Of a DNA stretch of 42,195 bases, positions 9,946 to 19,861 are shown in pieces; the first letter of the stretch is position 1, and every line of letters begins with the position of its first letter. The DNA is taken from NCBI GenBank assembly GCA_949541125.1, contig CATISV010000145.1, positions 1 to 42,195 of the forward strand. Reading direction: 5' to 3'. The translations under genes were made by a program, and so were the position numbers. This DNA is from Flavobacterium sp. SCGC AAA160-P02 (lineage in GTDB: Bacteria > Bacteroidota > Bacteroidia > Flavobacteriales > Flavobacteriaceae). The notes beneath the pieces are model-generated. The model was not told the DNA's origin, did no database searches, and saw only the letters and a program-made list of their open reading frames with translations.

Positions 9946-12759
9946 TTATTGATCGTTTTTCATCAATTCATACCCTTGATTGATTCCTTTTTCCATCGCA
10001 GGAACACCCCGAACCATCCACATTGGTTTCGGAGCTCCTTGAAGGTAATGGTCAAAAAATTGTTGCATTCTAATATTAAAATCTTTTCTATTTTGCATTT
10101 TAAGAGGCCAATGGCGAGCACCATTATAATTTAATAACCACGAGGGTTTTCCTAAGCGTCTTAAACTTACAAAAAATTCGATCCCCTGATACCAGGGCAC
10201 ATGTCCATCTGCATCGTTATGCATTATTAATAATGGGGTATGAATCTTATCTATATTATAAATTGGTGAGTTTTCAAAATAACGCTGAGGATATTCCCAT
10301 GGCGTACCCCCTATTCTACTTTGAGTATGTTCGTATTGAAATTGACGGCTTAAGCCAGTATCCCATCGAATCCCACCAAAAGCACTGATCATGTTTACAA
10401 CAGGAGCACCCGATTCTGCAGCTTTAAATATATTTGTCTTGGTCACTAAATATGCGATTTGATACCCACCCCAACTGTGACCTTGGGTTCCAATATTGTC
10501 TTTATCTACAAATCCTTTTTCTATCAATGATGTGATACCTGGAATCACACAATTGAAAGCACTTTCTCCTGGATAACCAACACGATAATAGACATCAGGA
10601 TTAAAAATTAGATAACCCCTACTGGTATAAAAACTATAATTGATTGTAGATCTTCCAGGATTTGGTGCCCAATACCTGTGAAGGCCATTAGAGCTTTTTT
10701 CATAAAAATTGACAATCATCGGATATTTTTTATTAGGATCAAAATTTTCAGGTTTAATTAGCATTCCTGTTAGTGGTAATCCATCAAGAGAGGACCAATG
10801 CACCAACTCTGCTGTTCCCCAATTATACTCCTCTTGTTGAGGATTCGCATTACTGATAAGGAGCTGTGATGTAAAGCTTAAATCAGACACTCTTATATTA
10901 GGAAACTCTTCGAATGATTGTCTAGTAAAAATGACAATATCACCCAATCTCGCTTTTTTTGGTCTAGAATAACGATAGGGGCCATTTATTAGCTGTGATC
11001 CCTTATTTTTTTTATATCGATATTCAAAATATCCTGAGTTTTTTGAAACCTCATTAAATGTCATCATGAGCATTTTTTCTGAGGTGTCAATATATCGTTT
11101 ATCAGGGTCAAGCTTAACTATTCTATAGGTGGTGCTAATTTCACGTCCTTTCGTAAGTCGTTTACTTGTTCCATTATCAGGGTTATACTCCCAGACATCA
11201 TAACGATCATAAATTAAAATCGTCTTGTCATTTTTTGTCCAACCAGCATGACCATAGGATCTTGGATAATTTGGGGAATCGTTGAGTTCATTGTAGAACT
11301 TTTTGCCTTTTGTTAACTCTGTATACTTATCAGTTGCTATATTATAAGTGTACCAGGTACTATCTATTTGATTATACCCATAAGCATACTTCCCTTTTGG
11401 ACTAAAACTTGCAGAGCTAGGATTGGCTTTAATGGCCATTTTAGAAATACCATTTTCCAGATTTATAATTGCTAAATCATTGGTTGAAAATTGAGCAGTC
11501 CATTGTGAACTTAATTGGTAAGGCTTTTTGGTACTAATTAAAGCATAATCACCGTTACCCTCATCAGACAATACAGCATTTGGAAATTCTTGAGTTGCTA
11601 TTTGTATCAGTTTTTTATCTTTTAAGTGGTATACGGTTTGGAATGATTTTTTCCTGTCATTTTTAACTTGTTTTTCTTGAACAGTATACAACCTAGGTTC
11701 ATCATAGGTCCATACTTCAACATTGACAATTTCTTCTTTCAACAATAGGGTATCCTGAACAATCTCTGGTAATGCCAATCCAAAATAAAGTTTACTTTCA
11801 TCTTTAGAAAATGTAATTGAACCATCTGAAGATACATGATATCCTTGAGGCGTACTGTTATCATTTACGATTAATTTGGCCTTATCATTCGATGAATTCC
11901 ACGCATACAATTCATTGGGTCTATGGTATGCTTTTGTGGAGTCAGCATCCACAACAAACCCTAGGTTTTTGCCTGAATCGCTTAAACGAAGCTTAAAATA
12001 TGTTGTTTTATGATGAGAATCAAAAACATGTTTAGTTGTGTTAGTTTTTAAATCAGTAACATAAACTCCAGCTTTTATTTTACCTTTAAGTCCTGTAGTT
12101 GAATACGCCAAGGTTTTGGCTTTCTTTGCAAAAGTGTAATTTGTTACAAAATGAATGGTGTCTTCTTGTGATGTTTTTAAATTACGAATAATCAGTGGGT
12201 ACCCATTTTTTGAACTCGGTTTTTTTTTCTTTTTATTTGGTTTAGCTTTAACTGTATCTTTTGCTTTTTTTGCTTTTTTTAATTTTGTCTGAGTCTTAGC
12301 ATTTGAAGAATTATAAGTATATGCAATAAAACCTGACCATTTTTCAGGGATCTTGTACGATTTTACATTGGCAATTTTTTGAAGAGACTGATTTTGCAAA
12401 TTATAAATACCAATGGAATCTTTTGGTAAGTTATCTTTTTTTACTTTTCTCCGTTTCATTTCAATAATACTATCAGTCCATGCTTTAATTTTGAAAAGAG
12501 CAAATTTTGCATCGTAGGTAAATTGACCATCCTCGGATCTTTCATAATCAAATATTAAATGGCCCTGACGGTCTTTAATTTTTAGATGACTATCTTTTTC
12601 ACCCTGTTGAAGAGAATACATGACATAATCACCCTCTGCACCAATAACTGGATTTTGAATTCTATTCCAGATGTCAAAGTCTGGATGGTCTAGTATTTTT
12701 TTCTGTGAAAATGTATTTATAGTTATTAATATCGATAGAGTACAAAAAAATTGTTTCAT
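9946..12759 (-). CDS. S9 family (prolyl oligopeptidase-type) peptidase, exported
   Basis: Signal peptide-like N-terminus; 'GTQGHSWGGYQIAYLVTKT' nucleophile motif, 'LLIMHNDADGHVPWYQG', 'GARHWPLK'. Confidence 0.92.
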   Translation of the reverse strand: MKQFFCTLSILITINTFSQKKILDHPDFDIWNRIQNPVIGAEGDYVMYSLQQGEKDSHLKIKDRQGHLIFDYERSEDGQFTYDAKFALFKIKAWTDSIIEMKRRKVKKDNLPKDSIGIYNLQNQSLQKIANVKSYKIPEKWSGFIAYTYNSSNAKTQTKLKKAKKAKDTVKAKPNKKKKKPSSKNGYPLIIRNLKTSQEDTIHFVTNYTFAKKAKTLAYSTTGLKGKIKAGVYVTDLKTNTTKHVFDSHHKTTYFKLRLSDSGKNLGFVVDADSTKAYHRPNELYAWNSSNDKAKLIVNDNSTPQGYHVSSDGSITFSKDESKLYFGLALPEIVQDTLLLKEEIVNVEVWTYDEPRLYTVQEKQVKNDRKKSFQTVYHLKDKKLIQIATQEFPNAVLSDEGNGDYALISTKKPYQLSSQWTAQFSTNDLAIINLENGISKMAIKANPSSASFSPKGKYAYGYNQIDSTWYTYNIATDKYTELTKGKKFYNELNDSPNYPRSYGHAGWTKNDKTILIYDRYDVWEYNPDNGTSKRLTKGREISTTYRIVKLDPDKRYIDTSEKMLMMTFNEVSKNSGYFEYRYKKNKGSQLINGPYRYSRPKKARLGDIVIFTRQSFEEFPNIRVSDLSFTSQLLISNANPQQEEYNWGTAELVHWSSLDGLPLTGMLIKPENFDPNKKYPMIVNFYEKSSNGLHRYWAPNPGRSTINYSFYTSRGYLIFNPDVYYRVGYPGESAFNCVIPGITSLIEKGFVDKDNIGTQGHSWGGYQIAYLVTKTNIFKAAESGAPVVNMISAFGGIRWDTGLSRQFQYEHTQSRIGGTPWEYPQRYFENSPIYNIDKIHTPLLIMHNDADGHVPWYQGIEFFVSLRRLGKPSWLLNYNGARHWPLKMQNRKDFNIRMQQFFDHYLQGAPKPMWMVRGVPAMEKGINQGYELMKNDQ

Positions 12760-12764
12760 GTTTT

Positions 12765-14651
12765 TTATTTTTTAGTAATAGGGAGTTGTATTTGAGAGGG
12801 ATACTTTGAAGAATGATGAATTTTATTATGTGCAACAATACCTACTTTTTCATCATAATTATTGCCGCCAGTATTTAAATTTCTAGCAAATCTAGGGAAG
12901 TTACTGCTAGAAATTTCTATTCTAATACGATGCCCTTTCTTAAACATATTGCTTGTTGACATTGGTGTTAAATTAACTTCGTAAATATTTCCTTTTTTCA
13001 TAAAAACCTCCTTATCATACCCTTCTCGATAACGAACACGTTGAATAGTCTCATCTAAATTATAGGCAGAACCGTCGGGGTATACATCAATTAATTTAAT
13101 CGTAAAGTCAGTATCCTTTACATCAGAAGACACGTAGAGTTTAGATGTAATAAACCCACTAACCTCAGTATCCTCCTCTAGAACATTTGTAGTGTAAACT
13201 AAGATATCATTTCTAGCTTCCATATCTTTTTGATCAAAAGAACCTCCTTTTACAGCATTTCCCGTGCAACAAACATTGCCTCCATAAGAGGGTACTGGTG
13301 ACATCGGATCATATGTAAATGTATCAGGATGATCTTTTTTGGCTTTACGAGTTGATAGTATTCCATCTCCAAAACGACTATTTGCATTTCCATTACTATG
13401 AAGATAGTAAGTGACCATTTCAGTATTTTCTGGAGGCCAAGTCTCTGCAGATTGCCATTGATTGCTACCCATGGTATAATATTGAACTCTGGGAGTTGTT
13501 TCTTTAAAATTATTTGAGTCTTCTTTTAACCATAAATCAAACCATTTGGTGATTTGTTCATCATAATTTAGTCGTGCATCACCTACACTACGTTCACCTA
13601 CAATTGTATTTTCTGTGGCTCTTGTAAAAGCACAATGGAGTGTTGGAGCTATAACAAGATATTGATTATCTCTAATAAATGCATCTTTTGAATTATTTCT
13701 AGCATGATTAAATAGTTGAATGTTTGGAGTAATCGAAACATCATACCATGACGCAAACCAAAAACTAGGTGTCCCAATATCTTTATCATCATGGTAAATA
13801 CCTCCCTCATACCATTGTGGATCATCTGGTTTTCGACGAATCATTTTATCAAAGATTTCATTTTTACCATTTATGTTTTTTAATATATCTTGAATGGGCA
13901 GATGTTTCAAAGCTTGACTCATGTCAACTTTTGGGTTCTCTGGTGCTAAATCATAAAATCTTGATATTCTAATTAAATCTTCTTGTGTTGCTCCTAAAGG
14001 AATTCTTGGTTTAAATTTGTCATGCTCTACACCATAGAGCCATGAAAAAAACAACATCTGTTCTACTCCTCCACGATACCAATTTCCTTGCTCATTAATA
14101 TCACCTACACGCCCAACGCCAGCTCCAAATCCCTGAGGAACCATCGCAGCATGAGATGGATGATCTAAGGCTGAAACAGCCATTTGCCATTCAGCAGTTG
14201 AAGAACATCCCAGCGTTCCAATTTTTCCATTTGACCAAGACTGATTTTTCATCCATTCAAAGGCGTCATAACCATCCGTAAGAGGTACTCCTAAAATATC
14301 CCACTCACCTTCTGAATAATAACGCCCACGTTCATTTTGAACAACATAGGCATATCCTTTTTTAACATAGTCGTAGGCACGCTTAGCAGTCCTTGTTTGT
14401 TGTTTACCATCTCCCCAAGAGTTAAAATTATAAGGGGTTCTAGAAAAAATAATAGGATATGTACCATTTCCTTTAGGTCTATAAATATCCGTAGAAAGTC
14501 TTACACCATCTCGCATTGGCATCATTACTTTTTGATCAACTATTGCTATCTTGTTTAATTTTTCAAAAATATCTTGTTGAGCTTGCAAAGAGGTTACATA
14601 TACAAAAGAATACAAAAGAGTACTGAAAAGAATAATTATCTTTTTTCTCAT
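12765..14651 (-). CDS. CocE/NonD (X-Pro dipeptidyl-peptidase S15-like) family hydrolase, exported
   Basis: Signal peptide; '[32 protein letters not shown]', '[21 protein letters not shown]', PepX C-terminal-like jelly roll ending '[24 protein letters not shown]'. Confidence 0.92.
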   Translation of the reverse strand: MRKKIIILFSTLLYSFVYVTSLQAQQDIFEKLNKIAIVDQKVMMPMRDGVRLSTDIYRPKGNGTYPIIFSRTPYNFNSWGDGKQQTRTAKRAYDYVKKGYAYVVQNERGRYYSEGEWDILGVPLTDGYDAFEWMKNQSWSNGKIGTLGCSSTAEWQMAVSALDHPSHAAMVPQGFGAGVGRVGDINEQGNWYRGGVEQMLFFSWLYGVEHDKFKPRIPLGATQEDLIRISRFYDLAPENPKVDMSQALKHLPIQDILKNINGKNEIFDKMIRRKPDDPQWYEGGIYHDDKDIGTPSFWFASWYDVSITPNIQLFNHARNNSKDAFIRDNQYLVIAPTLHCAFTRATENTIVGERSVGDARLNYDEQITKWFDLWLKEDSNNFKETTPRVQYYTMGSNQWQSAETWPPENTEMVTYYLHSNGNANSRFGDGILSTRKAKKDHPDTFTYDPMSPVPSYGGNVCCTGNAVKGGSFDQKDMEARNDILVYTTNVLEEDTEVSGFITSKLYVSSDVKDTDFTIKLIDVYPDGSAYNLDETIQRVRYREGYDKEVFMKKGNIYEVNLTPMSTSNMFKKGHRIRIEISSSNFPRFARNLNTGGNNYDEKVGIVAHNKIHHSSKYPSQIQLPITKK

Positions 14652-14851
14652 TATAAAAATTGATTAAATAATTAATTTAAAGGTAGTGAAATGATTGAAT
14701 AAATGTAAACTAAATTATATAAATTCTTGCGAAAACAGTTCGATTTTACAACCCTCTCATCTAAAATATTAGTTCAAAGAATACATTTTAATTTTTGAAA
14801 ATATTTTTGTTGTATAGACGATGGCCGAGGTAATAATGACTTTGAAGCTAA

Positions 14852-15070
14852 TCAAACAATAGTTACTGATTTCTTTTCTCCTGAAATTAATTCAGGTGAA
14901 TGAGAGTTCATCCCACCAAAAGAACTAAACTGGAATTCACTTACTATTGAAGATTCAATTACAGGCATGGGTAAAATTGTTAATTTCTTGATGCCGTTCC
15001 AAGTCAAAACCCAGCGGTAATTAAAGTGGGATAAACCCCAGGAGATTTTCTGGTTCCCATCAACTTCCAT
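14852..15070 (-). pseudogene. Possible fragment of an unidentified protein (short ORF 'MEVDGNQKISWGLSHFNYRWVLTWNGIKKLTILPMP...')
   Basis: 72-aa ORF with coding-like codon use and W/Y-rich composition, in a 743-bp gap without other genes; family not recognised. Confidence 0.3.
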
Positions 15071-15394
15071 AATGAAATACAGAACTATTTAAATCAAATT
15101 ACTGATAATTAGCTTACAGCCAAAAAAGAGATCAATCTTTCCAAAAATAGTTCGATTTTATTCTTTTTTTTCAAACTTTTAAACCCCAAAAAAATCGGCT
15201 TTTAATAAATCCTTATCAGTTCAAAAGAGGATTGAGCAATATCAATTTATTTGAAAAATTGGCCATATATTATTAATTTAAAGCAATATAGAATGCTATG
15301 TCACGTTGAATTTTATTCTCTTTGTACATGAAATTAAAATAGTATATTTAGAATTCATAACTGATTTAAAATATTTATAAATAAATCCCTCAAT

Positions 15395-16693
15395 TTGAAA
15401 CTACAAAGAGAAGTAAATACCTTAGGGCTTAGTGCTAATATTATTAACATTATTATAGGAGGAGGTATTTTTGTTTTACCTGCCACCATCGCTGCTAGTT
15501 TAGGATCTGCTAGTATTATAGCTTATTTATTTTGTGGATTTGTGATGCTATTGGTAATGGGGTGTTTTGCTGAATTAGGAAGTGTCTTTACAGGCGCTGG
15601 AGGAAGTTACAACTATATAGAATCTTCTTTTGGAACTTACCCAGGATTTATAACAGCTCTACTAATTGTATTGGCTTCTTTCTCTGGTGATGCGGCTGTT
15701 GTAAATGCGATTGCAGATATTTTAGGAACTTTTGTACCTGTTTTTAAAGAGTTCTGGATGCGTAGTCTTTTTTTTATATTCCTATTTTTTGGTTTTGGGT
15801 ATATCAATATTATTGGGTTAAAAAAAGGGGTTGGTTTTGTAAAACTAGTTACCTTGTTGAAACTTATACCCTTATTTCTAGTAATTCTGTTTGGTTTTAA
15901 AGAGATCCATCCTTCAAGTCTTCAATGGGATACTATGCCAAGTATAAACGATATTGGGGAAATGTCATTAATCTTATTTTTTGCTTTTATTGGTGCAGAA
16001 AAGGGATTGTCTTTAAGTGGAGAAGTTAAAAATCCCCAAAAAACAATTCCCAAAGCAATAGCGTTAAGCATTGCTGCAATTCTGATTATTTATATTCTTA
16101 TTCAGCTCATTTCACAGGGCGTTTTAGGTGACACCCTTTCTAAATACGATAAAAATCCATTAGCAGAGGTTGCTAATCTTATGTTTGGACCTATCGGTTT
16201 TACCATCATGACCTTTGGAGCCGCAATTTCGATGATTGGTAGTTTAAGTAGTAAAATTCTTAGTATGCCAAGAGTCATTTTTGCAGCGTCAAAAAACAAT
16301 GTGATCCCCATAAAGAAACTTGCTGAGGTTCATAAAAAATTTGCAACACCTTATATATCCATCATTTTATATACTGGCCTAGGGTTCTTGTTTGCAATCA
16401 TTGGAGGTTTTAAAGAATTAGCCATTATTTCAAGTGCCTCAACCTTGCTAATTTATCTTGGAATATCCTTAGCTACTCTAAAATTAAAAATTTCCAAATC
16501 AAAGGATATTTCAGGTGGGTTCAAAGTACCAGGAGGATTTATTGTTCCCGTAATATCTTCAGCAATCATCATATGGCTTTTATCAAAACTATCTCAAGAT
16601 AAAATATGGATGTTCTTAGGGGTATTGTTATTTTTAAGTATTGTTTTTTTACTATTACGTTTTTTTCAAAAAAAATCATTAAATGTTAAATAA
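15395..16693 (+). CDS. APC family amino acid permease
   Basis: 'LGLSANIINIIIGGGIFVLPATIAASLGSASIIAYLFCGFVMLLV' and multiple TM segments typical of APC transporters; TTG start. Confidence 0.92.
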   Translation: MKLQREVNTLGLSANIINIIIGGGIFVLPATIAASLGSASIIAYLFCGFVMLLVMGCFAELGSVFTGAGGSYNYIESSFGTYPGFITALLIVLASFSGDAAVVNAIADILGTFVPVFKEFWMRSLFFIFLFFGFGYINIIGLKKGVGFVKLVTLLKLIPLFLVILFGFKEIHPSSLQWDTMPSINDIGEMSLILFFAFIGAEKGLSLSGEVKNPQKTIPKAIALSIAAILIIYILIQLISQGVLGDTLSKYDKNPLAEVANLMFGPIGFTIMTFGAAISMIGSLSSKILSMPRVIFAASKNNVIPIKKLAEVHKKFATPYISIILYTGLGFLFAIIGGFKELAIISSASTLLIYLGISLATLKLKISKSKDISGGFKVPGGFIVPVISSAIIIWLLSKLSQDKIWMFLGVLLFLSIVFLLLRFFQKKSLNVK

Positions 16694-16797
16694 ATGACTT
16701 TTTATTCTTTTTATAAAAAGTTTTCTTAGATCAAAATTTAATTGTGCGAATAATTCTATGTTGTTTTTTATATCTTGCCTTAACTAATTGAATTTAA

Positions 16798-17883
16798 TTG
16801 AAAAGAATTATAGTTTCCGTCACCAATGATTTAGTCACGGATCAACGTGTTCACAAAACTTGTAGTATACTAACTGAGATAGGTTTTGAGGTTCTTTTAG
16901 TGGGTAGAAAATTAAAAAACAGTATCCCTATTGATAGAAATTATGAAACAAAAAGATTTCAATTGTTTTTTAATAAAGGGGCTCTTTTTTATGCAGAGTT
17001 CAACATAAGACTGTTTTTATTTCTACTTTTTAATAAAAAATGCACTTTATTTTCTAATGACCTAGACACACTTTTGCCTAATTTTTTGGTTAGTAGGCTT
17101 CAGCAAAAAAAATTAATTTTTGATAGTCATGAGTTATTTTCTGAAATTCCTGAGTTGGTAGCTAGGAAAAGAGTTAAAAAAATATGGCTAATAATAGAAA
17201 AAAAAATCATTCCTAAGCTACAATATATCATTACTGTTAGTGACTCTATAAAAAAATACTATCAAAATCTATATGGGGTTTCTGCAATTGTTGTTCGAAA
17301 TATTCCTGAAACCAAAAAAATTCATCGCACTAAGTTTAATTTTGATGTTAAAGAGAAAAAAGTAATTCTATATCAAGGTTCAATAAATATTGGTAGAGGA
17401 ATTGAATTAATGATTCAGACAATGCCATTACTTGACGAATATATATTTGTTATTATTGGAGATGGTGATATTTTAGACGTTTTAAAGAAAAAAGTAATCT
17501 CCTTATCTCTAGAAAAAAAAGTAAAATTTCTGGGACAGAAAACACCACAGGAACTAAAAAAACTTACCCCAAATGCTAGTATCGGAATGAGTTTAGAGGA
17601 TGATTTAGGATTGAACTACAGGTATTCCCTTCCCAATAAAATATTTGATTATATTCATGCCAAGGTTCCTATCCTTGTTTCTGACTTACCAGAAATGAGC
17701 TCCATTGTTGATAAATATTCTGTTGGAGAGGTTTTAAGAGAAAGAACTCCTGAAGCATTAGCCCAAGTCATAGTTAATATGAGTAATAAAAATTATGAAA
17801 AAGAACTGAAAGCAGCAGTAAAAGAGCTAAATTGGTCTAGAGAAAAGGAGAGATTAATTTCAATTTTTTCAAGTCTTGACTAA
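16798..17883 (+). CDS. Glycosyltransferase (GT4-like)
   Basis: 'NDLVTDQRVHKTCSILTEIGFEVLLVGR', 'VILYQGSINIGRGIELMIQTMPLL', 'SLPNKIFDYIHAKVPILVSDLPEM'; TTG start directly preceded by in-frame TAA. Confidence 0.9.
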   Translation: MKRIIVSVTNDLVTDQRVHKTCSILTEIGFEVLLVGRKLKNSIPIDRNYETKRFQLFFNKGALFYAEFNIRLFLFLLFNKKCTLFSNDLDTLLPNFLVSRLQQKKLIFDSHELFSEIPELVARKRVKKIWLIIEKKIIPKLQYIITVSDSIKKYYQNLYGVSAIVVRNIPETKKIHRTKFNFDVKEKKVILYQGSINIGRGIELMIQTMPLLDEYIFVIIGDGDILDVLKKKVISLSLEKKVKFLGQKTPQELKKLTPNASIGMSLEDDLGLNYRYSLPNKIFDYIHAKVPILVSDLPEMSSIVDKYSVGEVLRERTPEALAQVIVNMSNKNYEKELKAAVKELNWSREKERLISIFSSLD

Positions 17884-18997
17884 AAAAATTCATATCGTAT
17901 CTTTTGATGTCCCATATCCTGCCAATTACGGAGGTGTTATCGATATTTTTTATAAAATAAAATCACTACATGCTTTAGGGGTAGAAATTTACCTTCATAC
18001 ATTTGAATACGGAAAAGGGAAACAACAAGAACTAAACAACTATTGTAAGAAAGTTTTCTACTACCAAAGAAAACCATTCATAAAAAGTTTTCTTTCAACA
18101 AACCCTTTCATTGTCGTAACAAGAACAAACAAAAATTTAATAAAAAACTTACTTATTGACGAAAACCCAATACTATTTGAAGGACTTCATACCACATTCC
18201 CTATTCTTGATAATCAGTTAAATGGAAGGAAAACATTTATAAGAGCTCATAATGTAGAACATCTTTTTTATAAGGGTCTAGCAAAGAGTGAATCAAATAT
18301 TTTCAAACGTATTTTTTTTAGCCAAGAATCTAGAAAATTAAAACGATATGAGAAGGTTTTTAATAAAACGCAGGGAGTTTTTTCTATCTCACCTATTGAA
18401 CAAAATTATTTTAAAAATAAGTATGGAGATAAATGTGTGTATATTCCTGCTTTTCATGACACTAAAAGACATACAAGCATAAAGAAAAGAGGAGATTTCA
18501 TTTTATACCATGGTAATCTTTTGGTATCAGAAAATGTAAAAGCTGCATTATTTTTAATTGATACTTATAAAGATTCAGGTTACAAATTCGTTATTGCTAG
18601 TAGTAATATAAACAAGGAAATATCTGCATCAATTTCAACCTGTAAAAATATTAGATTTTATCATTTGGTTGAAGAAATTGATTTGTATCAATTATTTGAA
18701 AAAGCACACATAAATGTGCTCCCAACTTTTCAAAATACAGGAATTAAGTTAAAGCTTTTAAATACACTATACCAAGGAAAATTTGTAATTGCAAATGATT
18801 TAATGATTGATCAAACAGGCTTGGAATCATTATGTGAAAAAGCAAATACAAAGGTTGATTTTTTAAATAAGACAAAAGAATTATATGAGAAAGATTTTAA
18901 AGAATCTATTTTAGAAGAACGTAAAAAAATATTAAAAAACTTTGCACCAATAGAAAGTGCAAAAAAAATAATCGATTTTATGTTTCGGTCGTTTTAG
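17876..18997 (+). CDS. Glycosyltransferase
   Basis: 'SFDVPYPANYGGVIDIFYKIKSLHALGVEIYLHTF', 'RAHNVEHLFYKGLAKSE', 'GIKLKLLNTLYQGKFVIAND'; 8-bp overlap with the upstream GT; TTG start. Confidence 0.85.
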   Translation: MTKKIHIVSFDVPYPANYGGVIDIFYKIKSLHALGVEIYLHTFEYGKGKQQELNNYCKKVFYYQRKPFIKSFLSTNPFIVVTRTNKNLIKNLLIDENPILFEGLHTTFPILDNQLNGRKTFIRAHNVEHLFYKGLAKSESNIFKRIFFSQESRKLKRYEKVFNKTQGVFSISPIEQNYFKNKYGDKCVYIPAFHDTKRHTSIKKRGDFILYHGNLLVSENVKAALFLIDTYKDSGYKFVIASSNINKEISASISTCKNIRFYHLVEEIDLYQLFEKAHINVLPTFQNTGIKLKLLNTLYQGKFVIANDLMIDQTGLESLCEKANTKVDFLNKTKELYEKDFKESILEERKKILKNFAPIESAKKIIDFMFRSF

Positions 18998-19667
18998 TAA
19001 CAACTTCAAATAACTTTCCGCCTTCACACTTAATGGTTTTTTGTTTAAATTTAAGTATCAAAGCGTAATCATGAGTAGCCATGATGATACTTTTACCACT
19101 CTGATGAATTTTATTTAATAAATCCATAACTTCTAAAGAAGTTTTAGGATCTAAATTTCCTGTAGGCTCATCGGCTAAAATTAAGTCAGGATCGTTTAAC
19201 AAAGCCCTAGCAATAGCAACCCTTTGTTGTTCTCCCCCCGATAACTCAAAAGGGTTTTTATAGTATTGTGTTTTCATACCCACATGATTCAAGACCTCTT
19301 CAATTTTGGTCTTCATAGAGGCTTTATCTTTCCATCCTGTTGCCTTTAGTACAAACAAAAGATTATCAAAGACGGTTCTGTCATTTAACAGTTTAAAGTC
19401 TTGGAAAACAATTCCAATTTTTCTTCTGAGATACGGAATTTCTTTATCTTTTAATTTTTTAAGATCAAAACCAACAATAGACCCAGTACCTCTTTGTAGT
19501 TTTAAATCTCCATATAAGGTTTTCATTAAACTACTTTTACCACTTCCTGTCTTTCCAATCAAATAAAAAAATTCTCCTTTATTTATTGTCAAATTTACTT
19601 TGGATAACACCAATTTATCTCTTTGTAGAATGTCAGCGTTTTCTAGATATAAGATTGGATTTTCCAT
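18978..19667 (-). CDS. ftsE: Cell division ATP-binding protein FtsE (ABC ATPase)
   Basis: Walker A 'GKTGSGKSSL', signature 'LSGGEQQRVAIARAL', Walker B 'LILADEPTGNLDP'; FtsE-like size and 'VFQDFKLLNDRTVFDNL'. Confidence 0.82.
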   Translation of the reverse strand: MENPILYLENADILQRDKLVLSKVNLTINKGEFFYLIGKTGSGKSSLMKTLYGDLKLQRGTGSIVGFDLKKLKDKEIPYLRRKIGIVFQDFKLLNDRTVFDNLLFVLKATGWKDKASMKTKIEEVLNHVGMKTQYYKNPFELSGGEQQRVAIARALLNDPDLILADEPTGNLDPKTSLEVMDLLNKIHQSGKSIIMATHDYALILKFKQKTIKCEGGKLFEVVTKTTET

Positions 19668-19770
19668 GAAATTGTTCTTTCTACAAACCTACATAATTTT
19701 TTGCATAGAATTTATCACCTATTTTGAGTTAAATTACTTTTAAAATAAATTCAATTGCTATTATTGGCAC

Positions 19771-19806
19771 AAATTTTTAGAATTTTTAGAATTTTTAGAA
19801 TTTTTG
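19771..19806. repeat. 9-bp tandem repeat, (A)ATTTTTAG/AATTTTTAG about four copies
   Basis: Read directly: aaatttttagaatttttagaatttttagaattttt, about 55 bp upstream of the TPR gene. Confidence 0.9.
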
Positions 19807-19861
19807 CCCAACAAAAAATTAAATCACTCGTTATTAGTAGAAAGTAGTACAAAATTAATAC

